Of a stretch of DNA of 64,000 nt, positions 48,489-57,545 are shown piece by piece. This DNA comes from JBGLNJ01 sp034434835 (GTDB lineage: Bacteria; Chloroflexota; Anaerolineae; Fen-1058): positions 7,828 through 71,827 of the forward strand of contig DAOTXX010000167.1 of the NCBI GenBank assembly GCA_034434835.1, given 5' to 3'. Made by a program: the position numbers and the translations under genes. Each line of letters begins with the position of its first letter. Positions within the stretch are counted from its first letter, which is position 1. Under the pieces are notes generated by a model. That model was not told where the DNA came from. It made no database searches and saw nothing but the letters and a program-made list of their open reading frames with translations.

Positions 48489-49952
48489 ATGCTGACGTTC
48501 AACCGCCTTGTGGTGATCGTATTGTTCATCGCGCTGTTTGCGATGGCGCTCCGCACGCCCGCGGACACTGATACCTGGTGGCATCTGGGCGTAGGACGCG
48601 CCATCATCACCCAAGGGCGCATCTTTCACGTGGACGAGTTTTCGCACACGGTACGCGGCACGCCGTGGACGAACGTGCAATGGCTGCCCCAAATCGGCAT
48701 GTACGGCGCGTACCTGCTTGGCGGCGACGCGCTGTTGGCGCTGCTCGTGGCGGTGATCGTCGTTGTGACATTTGTCTTTGTCTACCTGCAAATGGAAGGC
48801 GGGGTGCTCCTGCGCGCGTTCATCATCGTGCTGGCGGCAACCGCCTCCTCGGTCATCTGGTCCCCGCGCCCGCAGATGCTTTCGTTCGCATTTGTGGCGA
48901 TCACCGGTTACATCCTCTACTTGCACAAATGGCGGCAGGTCAACCGGGTGTGGATGTTGATCCCGCTGTTCGCCCTGTGGGGCAACGTCCACGGCGGTTA
49001 CGCGCTCGGATTGATGCTGATCGGCTCGGTCATCGCCGGCGAGATCCTGAACCGCCTGGTCGGGCGTGCCGACGCGCCCGAAGTGATGACCTGGCGCGAG
49101 ATCGGCCTCTTGATCGGCGCAGGCATCCTGTGCGGGCTGGCGCTGCTAATCAGCCCGTACGGATTTGGGACATGGGTGCTGCCATTTCGCACGGTTGGCA
49201 TCAAGACGCTGCAAGGTTATATTGCCGAGTGGGCCTCGCCCGATTTCCACAATCTATATGAACAGCCGGTGCTGTGGATCGTGTTCGGCCTGCTGGCGGT
49301 CATGGGACTTGGCGGGCGACGTTGGGACTGGAGCGACCTGGTGGTGACGCTCGTGTTTGGCTACAGTGCGTTTCTGGCGCGGCGGAACATTGCGCCGTTC
49401 GCGCTGTTGGCAGCCCCGGTGCTCTCACGTCACGCACAGCCGATCGTTGAATCGGCGCTGACGCGGATCAAGCTTCCCACCTCAGCGCGCAAGGACTTGG
49501 GACCCCGACTGACCGCCGTGCTTAACTGGCTGATCGTCAGTCTGATCGTCCTGGCGACATTCGTCAAAGGCACAGTTGCGCTCGCGCCCAAGACGATCAC
49601 GCAGGCGCAAAACGACCTCGCCCCGGTGCGCGCGGTCGAATGGATCAAACAGAATCACCTCACCGGCCCGATGTACAACAGCTACAATTGGGGCGGCTAT
49701 CTGCTGTGGGCGTTGCTAGAAGAACCCGTGTTTGCGGATGGCCGCACAGACGTGTATAACGAGTTTCTGGTCGAATACGTCCAGGTGATGTTTGTTCGGC
49801 CGGGCTGGCAAGAGGTGCTCGATAAGTATCGTGTGCGGCTGGTGCTGACCGAGCGGGACAGTCTCCTGGCGACGCTGCTGGCGACGCAACCAGAGTGGAA
49901 GTTGAGCTATCGTGACGATCAGGCAGCCGTGTTCATACGGGAGGGACACTGA
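48489..49952 (+). CDS. GT-C-like multi-pass membrane protein (DTWWHL type)
   Basis: This 487-residue protein has the N-terminal helix LVVIVLFIALFAMALRTPAD followed by the loop DTDTWWHLGVGRAIITQGRIFHVDEFSHT and WTNVQWLPQIGMY. That loop is characteristic of a family of uncharacterised glycosyltransferase-like membrane proteins. About ten hydrophobic helices and a soluble C-terminal domain (NSYNWGGYLLWALLEEPVFADGRTDVY) follow. The enzymatic role is unproven. The ATG at 48489 is preceded by GAGGATCGAGAC. It is followed by 159 bases with short GC-rich palindromic words (49986-50045) and no gene. Confidence 0.78.
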   Translation: MLTFNRLVVIVLFIALFAMALRTPADTDTWWHLGVGRAIITQGRIFHVDEFSHTVRGTPWTNVQWLPQIGMYGAYLLGGDALLALLVAVIVVVTFVFVYLQMEGGVLLRAFIIVLAATASSVIWSPRPQMLSFAFVAITGYILYLHKWRQVNRVWMLIPLFALWGNVHGGYALGLMLIGSVIAGEILNRLVGRADAPEVMTWREIGLLIGAGILCGLALLISPYGFGTWVLPFRTVGIKTLQGYIAEWASPDFHNLYEQPVLWIVFGLLAVMGLGGRRWDWSDLVVTLVFGYSAFLARRNIAPFALLAAPVLSRHAQPIVESALTRIKLPTSARKDLGPRLTAVLNWLIVSLIVLATFVKGTVALAPKTITQAQNDLAPVRAVEWIKQNHLTGPMYNSYNWGGYLLWALLEEPVFADGRTDVYNEFLVEYVQVMFVRPGWQEVLDKYRVRLVLTERDSLLATLLATQPEWKLSYRDDQAAVFIREGH

Positions 49953-50111
49953 ACAGGCAAGCAGCAGCGGGCTGGCAGAGTCTTGACACCAAGCGGGACA
50001 AGCTGGCGCGATCCTCGCGCCGAGGACGGCGCTCCTACGCCGCATGGAATTGACAAATCCCAAGCGCGTCCGGTATCCATGAACGAGTTGTGACCCATCC
50101 GTAAACGCAAA

Positions 50112-51248
50112 ATGGTTCTCCTGGAAAACAGAGTTCCTTTGACCACATTCGTCGTCATGCGCCTGGCTTTGAGCGTATGGATGTGGGGCGTACGGCAGGT
50201 GTATCCGGTATCACTGCCGCCTCATCCCGTGTTGCGGCCTTATCTGGGAATGGCAGTCGAAACGCACCCATGGCTTGAACCCTGGCAGCGCTGGGACACC
50301 CTACATTACCAGGCGATCGCCGAACGGGGTTACACTGCCTTCGATTCGGCTCTGTTCGCCCCCCCGCTCTATCCACTGCTGATGCGCGGCGTGGGCGCTT
50401 TACTGGGAGGCCAAACTCTACTGGCTGGTATTCTGATTTCGAACCTGGCCTGTCTGGGCAGTCTGATCGCCCTATATCAACTAACACTCCAAGAGATAGG
50501 AGACAGCGCCGCTGCCGGGCGCGCCGTCGTGTATCTGGCGTCGTTCCCAACCGCTTTCTTTTTGATAGCCGCTTATACCGAATCCCTCTATCTGTTAGCT
50601 GCGATCTGGGCACTATGGGCCATTCGCAAACGACGTTGGTGGCAAGCTGGAGCCGCGGGGGCAATCGCTTCCCTCACGCGCTTGCCCGGTGCATTGATCC
50701 TGTTTCCCCTGGCCTATGCGGCGTGGCAAGCCTGGCGCCGAGAACGCATTTGGCGCGCGTGGAGCGCAGTGGTCTTGCCCCTGGTCGGCGCTCTGGTGTT
50801 TCCGCTGTACATCTGGCTAGACTTGCGACTGCCGCCGTGGATGCCGCTGTGGGTGCAAAGCGCACGCTTTGGCGGGGGATTGGCCTGGCCGGGCGCGAAC
50901 ATGCTCGAAACCGTGCGCCATATCTTGGCCGGATCGTCTTACGTTATAGACCTATTCGATCTGGGCTTTTTGCTCATCTTCCTGGCCTGTGCGATCCCGG
51001 TCTGGCGCAAACTCTCGCGCACATGCGCGGTTTACTATTTCATTGTACTGTTGACCTATCTGATGCGAATGGGTGGCTCACAGCCACTGTTGAGCACTGC
51101 GCGTTACGTGCTGGCCCTCTTCCCCGCGTTCATCCTCTGGGGGACATGGGGTGAGCGCCCCTGGGTCAATCGCCTCATTCTCTATCCTGCCTGGTTAGGG
51201 GCTTTATTCATGTCCGGCCAGTTTGCGATTTGGGGCTGGGTAGGATAA
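50112..51248 (+). CDS. PIG-V/Gpi18-like mannosyltransferase-family membrane protein
   Basis: This 378-residue protein carries the PIG-V-like features WQRWDTLHYQAIAERGY, FAPPLYPLLMRGVGALLGG, and FPTAFFLIAAYTESLYLLAAIWALWAIR, which are conserved in bacterial relatives of the GPI mannosyltransferase II. It has about nine hydrophobic helices and no large soluble tail. It should use polyprenyl-phosphate-mannose to extend a glycan on the outer membrane face, although the acceptor is unknown. It is one of the shorter members of the local GT-C run. Confidence 0.83.
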   Translation: MVLLENRVPLTTFVVMRLALSVWMWGVRQVYPVSLPPHPVLRPYLGMAVETHPWLEPWQRWDTLHYQAIAERGYTAFDSALFAPPLYPLLMRGVGALLGGQTLLAGILISNLACLGSLIALYQLTLQEIGDSAAAGRAVVYLASFPTAFFLIAAYTESLYLLAAIWALWAIRKRRWWQAGAAGAIASLTRLPGALILFPLAYAAWQAWRRERIWRAWSAVVLPLVGALVFPLYIWLDLRLPPWMPLWVQSARFGGGLAWPGANMLETVRHILAGSSYVIDLFDLGFLLIFLACAIPVWRKLSRTCAVYYFIVLLTYLMRMGGSQPLLSTARYVLALFPAFILWGTWGERPWVNRLILYPAWLGALFMSGQFAIWGWVG

Positions 51249-51257
51249 GGACACAGC

Positions 51258-52442
51258 ATGTTCAACTGGCTGAACCGGCATCGCGATTTGGCTCTGATGG
51301 TCGTGTTGTTCGTCGCCTTCCGGCTGATGTGGCTGATGACCACGCCGCCGGATAACCTGACGCTGTTCGGAGACTATCCGTACTATTACGAGCTGGCAGC
51401 CTATTCGGATCAGGGCTATTGGCCGTTCATTCATTACTGGTCGGAATACCCGCCAGTGTTTCCATTTCTTTCAGTTGGAATCTATCAGCTCGCCCGGCTC
51501 ACGCGAGGCGGCTACAGCGCGTATGTGTACCTGCTGAGCCTGGTGATGCTGGTGTTCAACACCGGCAACTTGATTTTGTTCATCCGCCTGGCGCGGCGGT
51601 GGTTCAGCGAAGATACAGTGGTCAAGTTGGGCTGGGTGTATAGTGTGCTGTTCATCCCATTCATCTACACCTGGTGGAATTTCGATGCGCTGACGGTATT
51701 CACATGTTTGTTGGCGCTCGATTTGCTGCTGAGCGGACGCGAGGCAGCCTCGGCGGTGGCCGTGAGCGTTGGTACGTTGGTCAAGCTCGTGCCGCTCCTG
51801 GTGCTCCCGTCGGTCGTGCGAACGCGCCCATGGCGGCGCTGGCTGGCCTATGGCGTAGTCGTCGCCGTCGTGATTGCCCTGGTAGTTGTGCCGCTGCTGC
51901 TGATCGGCGGGCCGATGGCACTTGCTTCATTCGCATCGCCCGGCGGTTGGTCGTCGTGGGAAACCGTGTGGGCGTTGATAGACGGTAACCTGAGGACCGG
52001 CCTGCTGGGCGCGCCGTCCATTCATTTCGATATACGCCAAGCGACGACGCCGGTGGGCAACCCCGCAGTGGTGCCCGAATGGGTGAGGCTGATCGTATTC
52101 GGTCTGCTGTACGGTTGGCTCTTTTGGAAGGCCGATTTGCGCGAGTCGCCGCAGCGGCTGATCACATTCGTCTGCATGACCTTTGTGGTGTTCTTTTTGT
52201 GGAGCAAAGGCTGGAGTCCGCAATGGCAGACGTTGCTGTTTCCGCTGCTCTTGTTGGCCGTGCCACTCCGACGGAGCCTGCTGTTCATTCTGGTCTTGAG
52301 CGTTGTCAATCTGGCTGAGTGGCCGGTGTTTCTCAGCCGCGGGATGAACCAGTGGCTCTATTTGACCGTTCCACTTCGCGCGATCATTTTGGTTCTGCTT
52401 TTGGTTGACCTGGCGCAGACCCTGTGGAAGCTGCCAAAATGA
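51258..52442 (+). CDS. GT-C family (GT87/DUF2029-like) membrane protein
   Basis: This 394-residue multi-pass protein has the acidic loop LTLFGDYPYYYELAAYSDQGY followed by WSEYPPVFPFLSVGIYQLA, the conserved helix-loop SVGTLVKLVPLLVLPSVV, and a late FLWSKGWSPQWQTLLFPLLLL. These match GT87-like enzymes related to mycobacterial mannosyl- and arabinosyltransferases. ATG 51258 follows AAGGA. Its stop overlaps the next start (ATGA, 52439-52442), so the two proteins are translated together. Confidence 0.78.
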   Translation: MFNWLNRHRDLALMVVLFVAFRLMWLMTTPPDNLTLFGDYPYYYELAAYSDQGYWPFIHYWSEYPPVFPFLSVGIYQLARLTRGGYSAYVYLLSLVMLVFNTGNLILFIRLARRWFSEDTVVKLGWVYSVLFIPFIYTWWNFDALTVFTCLLALDLLLSGREAASAVAVSVGTLVKLVPLLVLPSVVRTRPWRRWLAYGVVVAVVIALVVVPLLLIGGPMALASFASPGGWSSWETVWALIDGNLRTGLLGAPSIHFDIRQATTPVGNPAVVPEWVRLIVFGLLYGWLFWKADLRESPQRLITFVCMTFVVFFLWSKGWSPQWQTLLFPLLLLAVPLRRSLLFILVLSVVNLAEWPVFLSRGMNQWLYLTVPLRAIILVLLLVDLAQTLWKLPK

Positions 52443-54460
52443 AGCCTCGTGTGATTCTCGTTGCGATCGTGATTGCCTGGGCTGCGCTGGTGGTGGCAGC
52501 GTATTTCGCCATCCACAAGCCCATCTCGCCGGATCGGGCGCTGGCGCTGGCGCGCGCAGCGGTGCTGCTGCGATGGCTGGTGACCCTCGGCTGGTGGGCG
52601 GTCATGGTCGAGGTGGCGGGTGGATTGGGCCGCTGGCTGATCCGCGACCTGGGCGAATCGCCCATCGAACGAATCGCCTTCTCATTCGGCGTAGGGTTCG
52701 GAGCGTCGAGCGGCCTGGTGTTGGTCGCCGGTCTATTAGGGTTGATGTCGAACAGGGTAGCGGGGATACTCGCGTTACTTGTGCTGGCTGGCGCGCTGAT
52801 TCAACCAGCGCGGGCAATGGCGCGCGATCTGCGCGACGCGCTCCCGCGGCGCTGGCCCGATGGAAGACTCGCGCGGATCACATTTGCCTTTGTCGGGCTG
52901 ATGTTGGCGATGGCGTTCCTGTGGGCGCTCACCCCGCCGACGGCATGGGATAGCCTCACCTATCATCTGAACGGCCCCAAGCTGTACCTGGAACAGGGAC
53001 GCATTGCTCATACACTAGACCTGCCGTACCTGGGCTTTCCGCAACTGGTCGAGATGTTGTATTTGCTAGCCATGATCGCCAATGCGCCCGCGTCTGCGCA
53101 ATTGATCCACTGGACGTTCGCTGTGTTGATCGTTGCGCTTCTTGTAGATTTCACAGCGCGGCGGTGGAATCGCCCGACCGGTTGGCTGGCGGCAGCCGTC
53201 TTGGTGTCCGCGCCGACGATTTTCTGGTTGGCGAGCTGGGCCTATGTAGACCTAGCGCTGGCGTTTTACACGCTGGCTGCGTTCGTGGCACTGGCTTCTA
53301 CCCCCACCCTGACCCTCCCCCGCTTCGCAGGGGAGAGGATCGTCCTGGCCGGAGTAATGTGCGGGCTGGCGATGGCGACCAAGTACACGGCCGCGTCGGT
53401 GGCCTTGGCGCTGGCGGTGTTGGTCTGGCGGACAGGGCGCGCGCCTAGTGCGCGCCTGGCGAGCGTGGCTCAGTTCGGTCTGGTCGCTGCGCTGGTCGCT
53501 GCGCCGTGGTACATCAAGACCTGGCTGACCACCGGCAACCCATTCTATCCCTTCTTGGGGGACGGTGTGTTCTGGGACGCCTGGCGCGCGTGGTGGTATA
53601 GCCGTTGGGGAACCGGGCTGGCCTTTACCGCGCCCTGGCGACTGTTGACGGCTCCACTCGAGATGACGATGCTGGGGATCGAAGGCGCGGAAGGATTCGG
53701 CGCGACGATTGGCCCTCTGCTGTTGATGCTTACGCCGCTGGTGACATTGGCCTGGCGTCGAATGGATGAAGCGCAGCGGCGAGTGACGACCCATGCGCTG
53801 GTGATGTGTGGTATTGTGTATCTGGTATGGTTGGCGCAGGTGGGCGGGTCGGCGTTACTGGTGCAGACGCGGCTGCTCTTGCCCATCTTGCCGCTGCTGG
53901 CGATGCTGGCTGCGGTAGGGTTCGATGGCCTCGATGGGTTGGAGGGAGCGCAGATTTCGGCGCGGCGCGTCGTCGGCGCGTTGGTTGTGTTGACGCTGGT
54001 CTTGACTCTGGGTGGGCTGGCTTGGGATGGGTTGGCTTCGGATCGGCTGGCGTTCCTGTTGGGTGCGCGATCGCACGATGACTATTTGCGGGCGCACCTG
54101 GGCGCGCACTATGCGGCGATGCAGGCCGTGAACGAGTTGCCCTCGGAGGCGCGGGTCGTGTTCTTGTGGGAGCCGCGCAGTTTTTATTGCCGGGTGGAAT
54201 GTTGGCCCGATAGCCTGCTGGATCGCTGGTGGCACTTGCGGCGGACGTTGAACAGTCCCGCTGCGATTGCACAAGAATGGCAGCGGCAGGGATTCACGCA
54301 CGTGTTGCTGTATCGGACCGGGTACGAAGCCATCGTCCGGGCTGGCTTTGATCCGATCACTTGGGATGATCAGGTAGCGCTGGATAATCTGTTACATGAG
54401 CGGGCGCGGCTGATCCGGGACGTGGGGGGCGCTTATAGTTTGTTCGTGCTGGAGAGGTAG
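52439..54460 (+). CDS. Large GT-C family membrane glycosyltransferase-like protein
   Basis: This 673-residue protein has an N-terminal pair of helices, a loop TPPTAWDSLTYHLNGPKLYLEQGRI (acidic D plus aromatic residues as in PMT_2), about twelve further helices and a C-terminal soluble domain with VNELPSEARVVFLWEPRSFYCR. A repeat-like C-rich insertion (STPTLTLPRFAGER, bases about 53297-53340) interrupts helix spacing. ATG 52439 overlaps the previous stop; GTG 52424 is less likely. It probably uses a lipid-linked sugar. Confidence 0.78.
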   Translation: MKPRVILVAIVIAWAALVVAAYFAIHKPISPDRALALARAAVLLRWLVTLGWWAVMVEVAGGLGRWLIRDLGESPIERIAFSFGVGFGASSGLVLVAGLLGLMSNRVAGILALLVLAGALIQPARAMARDLRDALPRRWPDGRLARITFAFVGLMLAMAFLWALTPPTAWDSLTYHLNGPKLYLEQGRIAHTLDLPYLGFPQLVEMLYLLAMIANAPASAQLIHWTFAVLIVALLVDFTARRWNRPTGWLAAAVLVSAPTIFWLASWAYVDLALAFYTLAAFVALASTPTLTLPRFAGERIVLAGVMCGLAMATKYTAASVALALAVLVWRTGRAPSARLASVAQFGLVAALVAAPWYIKTWLTTGNPFYPFLGDGVFWDAWRAWWYSRWGTGLAFTAPWRLLTAPLEMTMLGIEGAEGFGATIGPLLLMLTPLVTLAWRRMDEAQRRVTTHALVMCGIVYLVWLAQVGGSALLVQTRLLLPILPLLAMLAAVGFDGLDGLEGAQISARRVVGALVVLTLVLTLGGLAWDGLASDRLAFLLGARSHDDYLRAHLGAHYAAMQAVNELPSEARVVFLWEPRSFYCRVECWPDSLLDRWWHLRRTLNSPAAIAQEWQRQGFTHVLLYRTGYEAIVRAGFDPITWDDQVALDNLLHERARLIRDVGGAYSLFVLER

Positions 54461-54467
54461 CACTCGA

Positions 54468-55697
54468 ATGCCCAGGTCCAGAATTCGTATCGTTATCCTG
54501 ATCGTTCTCTTGAGCCTCCTGTGGGTTGCCGATGTAATCGCCACGCACGCGGTCTTTACCTCGCGCTTTCCCGGCGCGAACGACTTTTACTCGCGCTGGG
54601 CCGGCGCGCGCGCCTGGTGGATGCAGGGGCTTTCTCCGTATTCGGAAGAAGCCTCGATTCAAATCGAGATCGGCATCTATGGCCGACGCGCGTTGCCCGG
54701 CGAAGACCCGGGGCCGTTTGTCTATCCGTTTTATACCATATTCCTGATCGCACCATTGGCTTTTTTGCCTTACGCCTGGGCAGAGGCCGCCTGGCTGGTG
54801 CTTTTGGAATTTGCATTGATCGGCAGCGTGTTGGGCACGGCGATGATAGCCGACTGGCGACCGCCGCTGGCGCTCTTGGTGGTCACATCGGTGTGGGCAA
54901 TGGGGTTCTATCACAGCGCACGGGCAGTCCTCCTAGGGCAGTTCGCCGTCGCCATCTTGGCATTGGTCGTTACGGTATTGTTGGCGCTGCGCGCCCGGCG
55001 CGATGTCCTGGCTGGCGTGTTCCTGGCGCTTTCGACGATCAAGCCACAGATGGTTTTCCTCCTGATACCATTCGTCCTGCTGTGGGCTGTGGCGAGACGG
55101 CGATGGCACGTGGTAGGGGGATTCATAGTCACCCTGTCTATCTTGTGCGGCGCAAGCTTTATCGCCGTGCCGAATTGGTTGAGCGATTTCGTGCAGCAGG
55201 TAGCGCATTACCCATCGTATACGGCTATCGGCTCACCCGTGTGGGTCATCACGCACTATTTTATTCCGGCGCTTGGCACGCCGGGCGAGATCGTACTGTC
55301 GGTCATTCTGCTCGGGGGAGCGCTGGTCACATGGCTGCGCGTGTGGCGCACCGAGTCCTGGATGGTATTCTTGTGGACGGTTGGGGTAACGCTCGTCGTA
55401 ACAAACCTGATCGCGCTGCGCACAGCGACGACAAACTATGTCGTGTTGCTCATCCCGCTCATTCAAATCCTGGCTATGATACAGACCCAGTGGAAGCGCG
55501 GTGGGACATGGGCAGTCGTCGGAATTGAAGCAGTGCTGTTGGTGGGACTGTGGGCGCTGTTCCTGGCTACAGTCGTCGAAAAGTTTGAGCATCCGATCAT
55601 GTATTTGCCGATGCCATGGGGCCTGGCTGTGGTGTTGGCCGTCTGGCGCAAGGAATTGACGCAGAGAGAGGCGCAATGCGGCGCGTCCCCTGGGTGA
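54468..55697 (+). CDS. GT87-family-like membrane glycosyltransferase
   Basis: This 409-residue protein has features of the GT87/DUF2029 group: NDFYSRWAGARAWWMQGLSPYS, FVYPFYTIFLIAPLAFLPY, YHSARAVLLGQFAVAILALV and STIKPQMVFLLIPFVLLWA. About ten transmembrane helices are apparent. It starts 7 bases after the preceding stop. Its 3' end overlaps a 26-codon remnant of another glycosyltransferase, and the C-terminal KELTQREAQCGASPG may therefore be a hybrid end. Confidence 0.82.
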   Translation: MPRSRIRIVILIVLLSLLWVADVIATHAVFTSRFPGANDFYSRWAGARAWWMQGLSPYSEEASIQIEIGIYGRRALPGEDPGPFVYPFYTIFLIAPLAFLPYAWAEAAWLVLLEFALIGSVLGTAMIADWRPPLALLVVTSVWAMGFYHSARAVLLGQFAVAILALVVTVLLALRARRDVLAGVFLALSTIKPQMVFLLIPFVLLWAVARRRWHVVGGFIVTLSILCGASFIAVPNWLSDFVQQVAHYPSYTAIGSPVWVITHYFIPALGTPGEIVLSVILLGGALVTWLRVWRTESWMVFLWTVGVTLVVTNLIALRTATTNYVVLLIPLIQILAMIQTQWKRGGTWAVVGIEAVLLVGLWALFLATVVEKFEHPIMYLPMPWGLAVVLAVWRKELTQREAQCGASPG

Positions 55698-55756
55698 TGG
55701 TTGGCGTGCTGATCGTAGCAGCGGCGCTGACGTTGCCCTCGAACCTGGTGCGATAG
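55676..55756 (+). pseudogene. Glycosyltransferase gene remnant
   Basis: ATG 55676 opens a 26-codon frame reading MRRVPWVMVGVLIVAAALTL then PSNLVR before TAG. The DNA GCTGACGTTGCCCTCGAACC almost repeats GCTGACCTTGCCCTCGAACC at 60288-60307 inside the gene at 59132 (protein ALTLPSNLVLVVG). This fits the internal part of a related gene, cut off where the REP-like element at 55777 begins. Confidence 0.5.
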
Positions 55757-55776
55757 ACCTTCAGATGATGTTTTGG

Positions 55777-55867
55777 GGTAGGGGCGACCACTAGCCCATG
55801 CGGGCCACAAGCTGCCCCCGCATGGGGGTTGCGGTCGCCCAGGGCAGGCGCAAGGCCTGCCCCTACC
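55777..55867 (+). repeat. REP-like element, copy 2
   Basis: GGTAGGGGCGACCACTAGCC, then CCGCATGGGGGTTGCGGTCG, then GGGCAGGCGCAAGGCCTGCC followed by CCTACC. Outer and inner palindromic parts are visible. It is related to the element at 38415-38487 in the opposite orientation. Confidence 0.78.
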
Positions 55868-55900
55868 ACAAATCTTTTTCTGAACATCTATAGATCGCGG

Positions 55901-57379
55901 ATGACCAATGTCAAAAGACCCATTATGAACCCTAAAGGCAGGCTGGCCATTGTGGTTCTGTGGCTGGCGACTCTGCTTCGGCTGTGGGGATTGGGAGCGC
56001 AGTCCCTGTGGCTGGATGAGGCGTTTTCCCATCTCTTTGCTCGTCTGCCGCTGGATGTGGCTTGGCAGGCGATGACTGTGGACGCTGTCCATCCGCCACT
56101 CTACTATTTTCTGCTCAGACCATGGCTGGCCCTGGCGGGCGAAAGTGAATTCGCTTTGCGTTTTCCTTCGGCAATGGCAGGCGTGTTGACAGTGGCGCTT
56201 GCGCTTCGGATAGGCCGAGCCTGGTTTAGCGCCCGGGTTGGTCTATGGTCTGCGATACTCCTGGCAGTGAATCCCTTTCACGTCTGGTACAGCCAGGAAG
56301 CGCGGATGTATTCGCTGCTGGGGCTGTTGTCTCTGACGACCTTGGTCGCTTTCGCACGGGCGCTGCATACCCATCGAATGTATGTATGGTTCGCGCTGAT
56401 CGCCATTAGCGCTGTGGCCTATGTGATTCATTACTTTGCGCTGTTCTTGCCGTTGATCGAGTTCGTTTTCTTGCTGGCGACGTTTCGTCAAAATTATCAA
56501 ATATTGATGCGCTGGGCACGCGCGCAGGTAATCGCGGCTTTGCCGACTGCTCTATGGCTTATCTGGCTCTATTCCACGGCGGGCGGCACGTTCGGCATTG
56601 GCTGGATTCCGCAGCCACATGCGGAGGATTTGCTCAGGACCTTGTGGTCGTTTGGAATGGCTTACGATGGTCGCGCCAACTGGCTTGTCGTCATCGTCGT
56701 GCTGATCTGGTATGGACTGTTGGCGATGGGGGTGTTGCGCGGCAGAGGCGAAAGAGAAGCCAGAGCATTTTTGGCGTTGGCGTTGGCATTGCCACTGTTG
56801 ACGACATTCCTGCTCTCGCTGCGCCGCCCCACCTATGTGGATCGTTTTTTCATCGGCGGGTTGCCTGCTTTCCTATTGCTGGCGACGGCCGGCCTGGAGC
56901 GTCTGCCGCGACTGGGCCGCTGGATCGTTATATTGATATTATTGAGCGTCGGCCTGTGGGGCGTAGCACGTTTTCAGCTTGACGCTGTGTTTGCCAAAGA
57001 AGGATGGCGAGAAGCAGCAACCTGGATTCAAGCGCGCGAACAGCCGGGGGATGCCCTGACCCTGCGCCAATTCCAGCACGTCGTGCCGATGCGTTACTAT
57101 TACCGCGGCGCGCTCGAGCTCAAGGCGGTGGCGCTCAACGAGCAGACAACGCCTATGGAAGAACTCGCCGCTGGACACACACGTTTGTGGCTGATCGCGC
57201 GTGCCAGGCACCACGATGCACATCACCTGGCCTGGAGTGAGCCGTATCACCCCGAACGTGACGAGCTAGAACCTGCTGTGCGCGCCTGGCTCGCCGAGCA
57301 CTGCGCGCACGAGACAGTCGCTTTTCCCGGTCTGATGGTCATGTCATTCGATCTAGCAAGCCCGGTTTGTTCGCAATGA
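55901..57379 (+). CDS. GT-C family (PMT_2/ArnT-like) membrane glycosyltransferase
   Basis: This 492-residue protein has the PMT_2 signature loop LWLDEAFSHLFARLPLDVAW and DAVHPPLYYFLLRPW, then WYSQEARMYSLLGLLSLTTL, about ten hydrophobic helices and a soluble C-terminal stretch (AKEGWREAATWIQAREQPGD). The acidic D-E pair in the first loop is the expected catalytic site. The start may be 55901 or ATG 55925, and neither has a strong ribosome-binding site; the frame upstream to 55829 translates a REP-like element and is rejected. It resembles the protein at 57546 closely in plan. Confidence 0.83.
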   Translation: MTNVKRPIMNPKGRLAIVVLWLATLLRLWGLGAQSLWLDEAFSHLFARLPLDVAWQAMTVDAVHPPLYYFLLRPWLALAGESEFALRFPSAMAGVLTVALALRIGRAWFSARVGLWSAILLAVNPFHVWYSQEARMYSLLGLLSLTTLVAFARALHTHRMYVWFALIAISAVAYVIHYFALFLPLIEFVFLLATFRQNYQILMRWARAQVIAALPTALWLIWLYSTAGGTFGIGWIPQPHAEDLLRTLWSFGMAYDGRANWLVVIVVLIWYGLLAMGVLRGRGEREARAFLALALALPLLTTFLLSLRRPTYVDRFFIGGLPAFLLLATAGLERLPRLGRWIVILILLSVGLWGVARFQLDAVFAKEGWREAATWIQAREQPGDALTLRQFQHVVPMRYYYRGALELKAVALNEQTTPMEELAAGHTRLWLIARARHHDAHHLAWSEPYHPERDELEPAVRAWLAEHCAHETVAFPGLMVMSFDLASPVCSQ

Positions 57380-57416
57380 GCAACCGTACGTTTCAGTCGC
57401 AGTTTCCACACCGGCG

Positions 57417-57524
57417 GTGCCGTACTATAATTTCTACCGCCTGCACATGTTGTGTGCGGTTGGCGCACCGGCGTGGCTGGTCCCGCTCACCTATGTATTG
57501 TTCCTGCCCGGGCTGCTAATCTGA
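57417..57524 (+). pseudogene. Small ORF or gene remnant
   Basis: A 35-codon open frame between two GT-C genes reads VPYYNFYRLHMLCAVGAPAW then LVPLTYVLFLPGLLI, a partly hydrophobic C-terminus-like sequence. There is no convincing start. A TATAAT (57426-57431) lies within it, with TTTCCA 17 bases upstream, so this stretch may instead carry the promoter for the gene at 57546. Confidence 0.3.
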
Positions 57525-57545
57525 GGAAGGTGAGAGGTCAGGTGT

